Both the position numbers and the translations under genes were made by a program. A stretch of 9,583 nt of DNA, taken from contig DEZB01000032.1 of NCBI GenBank assembly GCA_002364735.1, forward strand, positions 1-9,583, read 5' to 3'. The DNA comes from Bacteroidales bacterium UBA3143. GTDB taxonomy: Bacteria; Bacteroidota; Bacteroidia; Bacteroidales; Dysgonomonadaceae. Positions within the stretch are counted from its first letter, which is position 1; each line of letters starts with the position of its first letter. Of this stretch, positions 4,761 to 9,583 are shown piece by piece. The notes under the pieces are model-generated. The model saw nothing but the letters and a program-made list of their open reading frames with translations, was not told the origin of the DNA and made no database searches.

Positions 4761-6281
4761 ATGATTGAAAAAAGCCGTTTTGCAAAAGTTTTAGACACAA
4801 TAGAAGTAGTAGGGAATAGGTTGCCACACCCCGCAACACTCTTTTTGATGATGGCGTTTTTGGTAGCCCTGTTATCTTGGTGGGCATCGGCTGTAGGTCT
4901 TCAAGCTACGCACCCTGCAACAGGAGAAGTTATTGCAGTGAAAAATCTTTTAAATGCCGATGGTATTCGCTGGATTTACACAAATGTAGAAAGCAACTTT
5001 GTAAAATTCCCCCCATTGGCTTTAGTCCTTGTTATTATGATTGGTATAGGAGTAGCTGAGGGTTCTGGTCTTTTCACGGTGCTTGTACGTCAATTAGTGA
5101 TAGGTGCTCCCCCAAGATTAATTACCGCGGCAATTATAACTGCAGGTATTTTCTCACACCTTGCCTCCGAAGTTGGATATGTAATACTAATCCCTTTGGG
5201 CGCAATGATATTTCATGCACTTGGTCGGCATCCCATGGCTGGTTTTGCTGCTGCATTTGCGGGTGTAAGTGCAGGTTTTGGATCTAACTTTCTGATTGGT
5301 TCGGTTGACCCAATACTTGCTGGTCTCTCCACTTCGGCAGCTCAAATAATTGACCCAGCAATGAATATTAATCCCATGGTTAACTACTATTTCATGGTAG
5401 CAAGTGCTATAATGGTTATAATTGTTGGTACTTGGATTACAGAAAAAATTGTTGAACCAAGATTAGGCAAGTATACTGGTAACGAAAAGGCTTTAGAAAT
5501 AGAGCAAATTACTCCACTTGAGAAAAAAGGGTTGCGCTGGGCAGGTATTGGGACGCTCATTTTTGTTGCTGCTATGGCATGGACCATTATCCCCGAAAAA
5601 GGATTGTTTAGAGATCCTGAAACGGGAGGTATATTGAAATCTCCTTTCTTTTCGGGTATAATTGTAGGGCTTCTGCTTCTCTTCTTTGTTCCAGGATTAA
5701 TCTATGGCATTATAGTAAAGACAATTAAAAACGACAAAGATGTAGTGAAGCACATGACCAACTCAATGAAGGGTATGGGTGGATACATCGTTTTAGTGTT
5801 TTTTGCAGCCCAGTTCATCTATTGGTTTAATTACTCAAATCTTGGTTTAGTGGTAGCAATAGATGGTGCGCAGTTTTTGAGTCAAATAGGTTTCACAGGA
5901 ATCCCTCTTATATTAACTTTCCTGCTTCTTTCTGCTTTTTTGAACATGTTTATGGGAAGTGCTTCTGCTAAATGGGCCATTATGGCTCCGGTGTTTGTTC
6001 CAATGTTTATGATATTGGGGTATCATCCTGGTCTTACGCAGGCAGCCTTTCGAATAGGAGATTCCGTGACAAATGTAATTACGCCTATGATGAGCTACTT
6101 TGCGCTAATAGTGACTTATGCTCAACGCTACGAAGATAAAACGGGGATTGGGACTATAATTTCATTAATGATTCCTTACACTGTAATATTTATGTTGGTT
6201 TGGGCAGTTATGATGACCATATGGATGTTTTTGGGTATACCTGTAGGTATTGATGGACCGATTCAATTACCAGGAATGTAG
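4761..6281 (+). CDS. AbgT-family transporter (p-aminobenzoyl-glutamate / antimetabolite transporter, YdaH/MtrF-like)
   Basis: This 506-aa inner-membrane protein has about a dozen hydrophobic segments from residue 24 to 495, and its length matches the family. The N-terminus (VVGNRLPHPATLFLM) is typical of AbgT proteins. Residues Asn395, Trp405, Pro423, Arg431 and Asp434 keep the same mutual spacing as the functionally important set I recall for YdaH and MtrF, and Asp183 fits the upstream acidic site. The family includes E. coli AbgT, which imports p-aminobenzoyl-glutamate, and YdaH/MtrF, reported to export p-aminobenzoate and sulfonamides using ion gradients. Direction and substrate here cannot be decided from sequence. 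The gene appears monocistronic, with its own promoter at 4662-4669, and converges on priA. No abgA/abgB hydrolase genes are adjacent, which favours a solitary exporter or general folate-fragment role. Confidence 0.93.
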   Translation: MIEKSRFAKVLDTIEVVGNRLPHPATLFLMMAFLVALLSWWASAVGLQATHPATGEVIAVKNLLNADGIRWIYTNVESNFVKFPPLALVLVIMIGIGVAEGSGLFTVLVRQLVIGAPPRLITAAIITAGIFSHLASEVGYVILIPLGAMIFHALGRHPMAGFAAAFAGVSAGFGSNFLIGSVDPILAGLSTSAAQIIDPAMNINPMVNYYFMVASAIMVIIVGTWITEKIVEPRLGKYTGNEKALEIEQITPLEKKGLRWAGIGTLIFVAAMAWTIIPEKGLFRDPETGGILKSPFFSGIIVGLLLLFFVPGLIYGIIVKTIKNDKDVVKHMTNSMKGMGGYIVLVFFAAQFIYWFNYSNLGLVVAIDGAQFLSQIGFTGIPLILTFLLLSAFLNMFMGSASAKWAIMAPVFVPMFMILGYHPGLTQAAFRIGDSVTNVITPMMSYFALIVTYAQRYEDKTGIGTIISLMIPYTVIFMLVWAVMMTIWMFLGIPVGIDGPIQLPGM

Positions 6282-6302
6282 AATGTTTTTGTCTTATTCT
6301 AC
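6278..6302 (+). terminator. Possible weak terminator overlapping the transporter stop codon
   Basis: GTAGAAT (6278-6284) pairs with ATTCTAC (6296-6302) around an 11-base T-rich loop, then CTTTTATCCTT follows. The stem is AT-rich and the T-run is interrupted. It includes the TAG stop at 6279-6281. Confidence 0.3.
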
Positions 6303-6405
6303 CTTTTATCCTTATGAAGTAAAAGCCAAACAATCAGCACTCAGCAAAGGGGACTTAAGACGATTTAGAGGCAAACGTAAGAAGGTGTATTTGTCGGTGT
6401 TGACT

Positions 6406-6422
6406 CTTTGATGCAATCAGAG
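6406..6422. terminator. Small hairpin between the convergent genes
   Basis: CTTTGAT (6406-6412) pairs with ATCAGAG (6416-6422), including one G.U pair, around the loop GCA. It lies between the ends of the AbgT-family gene and priA. Neither side has a good T-tract, so a termination role is only suggested by position. Confidence 0.25.
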
Positions 6423-6449
6423 TATTGTATTATGTTTTAGCATATCTTT

Positions 6450-8891
6450 CTAAATATCCACTTCGTAGTGAATTCTGATATATTTGAATTTGGTGCGTTC
6501 CCTTGTTAACTCTTCGGTTCGTTTCAGTATTTCTCTTACTTGCGCTACAGGAAATCCCATTTCCATTTTCAATAAAATTTCTCGGATGTGCATTTGCTGA
6601 ATGCGACTTACTACAGGTTTTGCAGGACCTAAAACGCGCTGGTCCAATTCTTTCTTTAGTAACATTGCAAAGTGGTCAGCAGCTTGCGAAACGTTAGTTT
6701 CGTATTTGTGTCTCAGCTTTATCGCTATCAATCGGTAGTAGGGTGGGTATTTAAAGAGCCTGCGTTCCTCAAGTTGTGCATCAAAGAAACTTTTGTAGTC
6801 GTTGTTTCTGATATAATCGAAAATAGGTTGCTGTGGATTGGAAGTCTGTATGACAACCGTGCCCGCTACACCTTGTCTGCCTGATCGACCACTGGCTTGT
6901 GTTATCATCTGGAAACCCTCTTCGTGTGACCGAAAATCGGGGAAGTTAAGCAAGCTATCTGCTTGTATGACTCCCACCACGCGTACATTGTCGAAGTCCA
7001 ATCCTTTTGAAACCATTTTGGTGCCTACTAAAATGTGCGATTTCCTTTGTGAGAAGTCTGATAGTATTTGCTCGTATGAGTTAGCTCCACGGGTGGTGTC
7101 TGTATCCATTCGTGCCACAACTGCTTCGGGAAACAAAGTGCTCACTTCCTCAGCCAATTGTTCTGTGCCACTTCCTAATAGTTGCAGTCCGTCTGTGTGA
7201 CACTCGGGGCATTCGGTTAGCATGTTGTAGGAGGAGTCGCAATAGTGACACTTGAGTTTGTTTTGGTATTTGTGGTACGTAAGCGTTACATCACAATGTT
7301 CACATTTTGGTGTGTATGCACAATTCCTGCACTCCATGATTGGAGCAAAACCACGTCTGTTTCTAAATAGAATTATTTGTTGTTGCGCTGACAGTGCTTC
7401 TTCCATTTGCTGCATTAGCAAAGGGGAGAGCAACGAAGTCATCATCTTTCTGCGACGCAAGTCTTTTGTGTCAACCAATGTGATTTCTGGCATAGCCATG
7501 TTTTCGTAGCGTTCTGTAAGTTCTACCAAACCATACTTTCCTGTAAGGGCATTGTAATACGATTCGATGGCTGGAGTAGCCGAACCTAACAATGTTTTAG
7601 CTTGTTGAAAATGGGCATACATAATGGCCGTATTCTTTCCGTGATAACGGGGCGAAGGATCGGTCTGTCGGTAACTTTGGTCGTGCTCTTCGTCAATAAT
7701 GACTAAACCTAAATTGGAGAAAGGCATAAAGACAGCTGAGCGTACACCAATAATTATTTTGTAAGGATTGTCCGAAATCATTTTGTGCCAAATCTCAGCT
7801 CTAACGTTATCGTTTATTTTGGAGTGATAGATAGCTAAATCATTTCCAAACACAGTTTGCAATCTATTTGTTAGTTGTGTGGTTAAGGCGATTTCGGGTA
7901 AAAGGTACAGTACCTGTTTGTCCTCTTGCAATGCATCGTTGATGAGTTGAATGTATACTTCCGTCTTTCCAGATGAGGTGATACCATGGAGCAGACAAAC
8001 GTCTTTTTCTTCAAACACAGTCTTTATTTCATTGTAGGCTTCTTGTTGATGAGGAGTTAGTTTTTTAGCATCGTTTGTTTCCACTCCCTCATTGTGCAAT
8101 CGGGATGTGGCTACTTCAAATTGCTCCAACGCATTTCTATTTAGAAGTGCCAATAAGTTTGCAGATGTGAAAGTGCCATCGGCTAATAGATCTTTTCGAG
8201 CAATTGATTCTGTTTTGTTCTCTTTTAAATAGCCAGCAATAAACTGATAAAGTTCCCACTGTTTTCTTGCTCGCTGCAGGGTGTCTTCGGCTGTAGCTTG
8301 ATCAAATTGTGGATGTATGCGAATATAACTCTCAGTCTTTTCCTTGTATTTCTGATGGATGGTTTGGCTGATACTAACGATTTTTTTAGCTGCTAAAGCA
8401 TTCACATGAGTCAATATGTTGTTATTGTTCAAGTCTCTAATTAGATAAGATATCTGGGTGGGCAGGTTAATGTGTTGCAAATAATTCACAACGTCTTGCT
8501 CCGTGGGAGTTAGAGAAGAATCTATGCTTTTGTAGTCATTCGAAAGTGAGACATACGCCTTGCTTTCCAACTTCAATTGTGCAGGCAATGCAGCATTGTA
8601 CACATCGCCCATTGGTGCCATATAATAGAAAGAAATCCACTGCCACAGTTTTAGTTGATGCTGATTCACTATGGAATTAGCATCTAACTGTGAGTGAATT
8701 TCTTTTAATGCTACTTGTTGAGGCTCGTTTTGATGAATTCTCAACACAATTGCCGTATAGTATTTATTTTTTCCAAAAGGAACGATTACTCTGAAGCCAG
8801 GCTGAATAGTACGCTGTAATTCTTTCGGAATTATATAGGTGTAACTATCAGCAAGCGCTAATGGTAAGATTACATCGGCAAACAAGGGCAT
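6450..8891 (-). CDS. priA: Primosomal protein N' PriA, replication-restart 3'-5' DNA helicase
   Basis: PriA recognises stalled or repaired replication forks and reloads the replisome. The 813-aa protein has all expected parts. The N-terminal 3'-end-binding domain covers about residues 1-105 and is followed by a winged-helix region. Superfamily 2 helicase motifs are Walker A GITSSGKT (303-310), DEEH (400-403), GSATP (436-440), and the motif V/VI region GTKMVSKGLDF (623-633) and QASGRSGRQG (665-674). Eight cysteines of the two zinc sites are present (521, 524, 530, 533, 548, 551, 561, 564). It is longer than E. coli PriA (732 aa), as is usual in Bacteroidota. ATG 8889-8891 gives the expected start MPLFADVILP. 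The start lies 3 bases after the stop of the upstream beta-barrel gene on the same strand, so the two are probably cotranscribed. It appears intact. Confidence 0.97.
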   Translation of the reverse strand: MPLFADVILPLALADSYTYIIPKELQRTIQPGFRVIVPFGKNKYYTAIVLRIHQNEPQQVALKEIHSQLDANSIVNQHQLKLWQWISFYYMAPMGDVYNAALPAQLKLESKAYVSLSNDYKSIDSSLTPTEQDVVNYLQHINLPTQISYLIRDLNNNNILTHVNALAAKKIVSISQTIHQKYKEKTESYIRIHPQFDQATAEDTLQRARKQWELYQFIAGYLKENKTESIARKDLLADGTFTSANLLALLNRNALEQFEVATSRLHNEGVETNDAKKLTPHQQEAYNEIKTVFEEKDVCLLHGITSSGKTEVYIQLINDALQEDKQVLYLLPEIALTTQLTNRLQTVFGNDLAIYHSKINDNVRAEIWHKMISDNPYKIIIGVRSAVFMPFSNLGLVIIDEEHDQSYRQTDPSPRYHGKNTAIMYAHFQQAKTLLGSATPAIESYYNALTGKYGLVELTERYENMAMPEITLVDTKDLRRRKMMTSLLSPLLMQQMEEALSAQQQIILFRNRRGFAPIMECRNCAYTPKCEHCDVTLTYHKYQNKLKCHYCDSSYNMLTECPECHTDGLQLLGSGTEQLAEEVSTLFPEAVVARMDTDTTRGANSYEQILSDFSQRKSHILVGTKMVSKGLDFDNVRVVGVIQADSLLNFPDFRSHEEGFQMITQASGRSGRQGVAGTVVIQTSNPQQPIFDYIRNNDYKSFFDAQLEERRLFKYPPYYRLIAIKLRHKYETNVSQAADHFAMLLKKELDQRVLGPAKPVVSRIQQMHIREILLKMEMGFPVAQVREILKRTEELTRERTKFKYIRIHYEVDI

Positions 8892-8894
8892 TCT

Positions 8895-9527
8895 TTATAA
8901 ATAAACAGTTGCTTGAATTGACCAAGTATTCTTTTTATTGTTTAAAGCATCATCCCATGTGGGTCTATCTGTAGAATAGTTATCAGTTAGCTGCATTCCA
9001 TAGTTTACACCTATTGCCAGTCTGGTAAATACTTCAACACCCAATCCAAGATTGATACCTGCCTCAAAAGCTTTTGCTTTAATATCGTCAGTTACGTCTG
9101 AAAATTTGATGTTATCACCACCTACATGAATTCTTGCATAAGGTCCAGCGGCAGCATATATCTTAACTGGTAATAATAAACCAAACTTATACTTAGCATT
9201 TAATGGAATATCAATATAGTGATTAGTAATGCTAACTTCTTCTCGAACGCTATTTTCACTTGTTGATAGGTACGCAACATCCATTCTGTCATTGTTGTAT
9301 AATACAGATGCTTCTACTCCAAAATTCATTGCTGGAAGCATAACTTCTACCGTTGGTCCTAACTTAAATGAGTTTAGGTTTTCAACATCAATTGCTTCTT
9401 TAGAAAAAGAGGCCTTATTTAAACCAACTTCTCCTCTCAAACCTAAACGTATCTGAGCATAACTTGCGGTGGTTATCGTGCTAAATGCTACGATGATTGC
9501 CAATAAAAATAATCTATTCTTTTTCAT
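8895..9527 (-). CDS. Outer-membrane beta-barrel protein (PorT-type porin family)
   Basis: This 210-aa protein starts with a clear Sec signal peptide: basic MKKNR, a hydrophobic core, and a likely cleavage after SYA at residue 24, before QIRLG. The mature part shows alternating hydrophobic and polar strands with Gly and aromatic residues (for example LGLRGEVGLNKASF, GVEASVLYNN, YKFGLLLPVKIYAAAGPYAR). It ends in a strand, WSIQATVYL, as barrel proteins do. This fits the outer-membrane beta-barrel family common in Bacteroidota (OMP_b-brl_2, the family that includes PorT), probably with 8 strands. The specific function is unknown, and a PorT role in type IX secretion should not be assumed. It is the first gene of a likely operon with priA, 3 bases downstream. 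Confidence 0.88.
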   Translation of the reverse strand: MKKNRLFLLAIIVAFSTITTASYAQIRLGLRGEVGLNKASFSKEAIDVENLNSFKLGPTVEVMLPAMNFGVEASVLYNNDRMDVAYLSTSENSVREEVSITNHYIDIPLNAKYKFGLLLPVKIYAAAGPYARIHVGGDNIKFSDVTDDIKAKAFEAGINLGLGVEVFTRLAIGVNYGMQLTDNYSTDRPTWDDALNNKKNTWSIQATVYL

Positions 9528-9541
9528 ACGAAAATCATTTA

Positions 9542-9549
9542 TAAATATA
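9542..9549 (-). promoter_or_regulatory. Weak -7-like element before the beta-barrel gene
   Basis: On the minus strand TATATTTA matches 7 of 8 bases of TAnnTTTG, 14 bases before the ATG. That spacing would leave a leader of only a few bases, and no TTTG lies at the -33 distance. The real promoter may be beyond the window end. Confidence 0.2.
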
Positions 9550-9583
9550 ATTAGTTAATAGTGTACATGTTACGTTGTTTTGC

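Noticed and set aside
4642..4887. 81-codon minus-strand frame over the transporter promoter and start
   Set aside because: It is antisense to a well-supported gene start and promoter. Its translation is low-complexity hydrophobic, as expected opposite a membrane protein gene.
6283..6411. 42-codon ORF as an annotated gene
   Set aside because: It is too short, has no recognised homology and overlaps weak hairpins between convergent genes. Kept only as a low-interest observation.
6503..7509. Several plus-strand frames across the priA gene
   Set aside because: They are antisense to conserved PriA helicase and zinc-binding sequence and show no family resemblance.
1..9583. tRNA, rRNA, CRISPR array, insertion sequence or transposase
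   Set aside because: No cloverleaf, no regularly spaced identical repeats, no transposase or integrase frame and no matching terminal inverted repeats were found by eye.

Overview
The window looks like Bacteroidales (Bacteroidota) chromosomal DNA. It is AT-rich and its genes lack strong Shine-Dalgarno sequences. Exact matches to the Bacteroides -7 promoter element (TAnnTTTG) occur in the main spacer. priA has the longer form (813 aa) expected in this phylum, and the last gene is a PorT-type outer-membrane beta-barrel protein. Genus cannot be fixed by eye.

Left part (1-4155, + strand) is accessory DNA. It begins inside a restriction-modification gene whose visible 676 codons encode an N-terminal HSDR_N_2/PD-(D/E)XK-type nuclease domain joined to an N6-adenine DNA methyltransferase. 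A specificity subunit with two target-recognition domains follows. Together they look like a BcgI-like (type IIG/IIB) or type I-like system that may cut DNA without a separate HsdR motor. The M-S junction is unusual. A GGGAAAG heptamer in the canonical X XXY YYZ phase sits directly before the M stop codon. Five bases after it a 7-bp stem begins (AGCCCTT/AAGGGCT), and the -1 frame runs straight into the S frame. Two small unrecognised genes (60 and 115 aa) follow as a probable operon.

Central spacer (4156-4760) has no convincing conserved protein gene. It holds a probably decayed or repeated segment with a doubtful 49-codon ORF, and a long, nearly symmetric terminator hairpin. A leftward promoter with a perfect TTTG-N20-TATCTTTG arrangement together with that terminator would define a minus-strand RNA of about 95 nt. 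Two short inverted repeats and a rightward TATCTTTG promoter complete the spacer. A hairpin sits at the expected 5' end of the transporter mRNA.

Right part (4761-9583) looks like ordinary chromosome: an AbgT-family transporter (+), then convergently on the minus strand an operon of a small outer-membrane beta-barrel protein followed 3 bases later by priA, the replication-restart helicase. The shift from defence genes to housekeeping genes falls within the central spacer, which is probably the edge of an accessory insertion.
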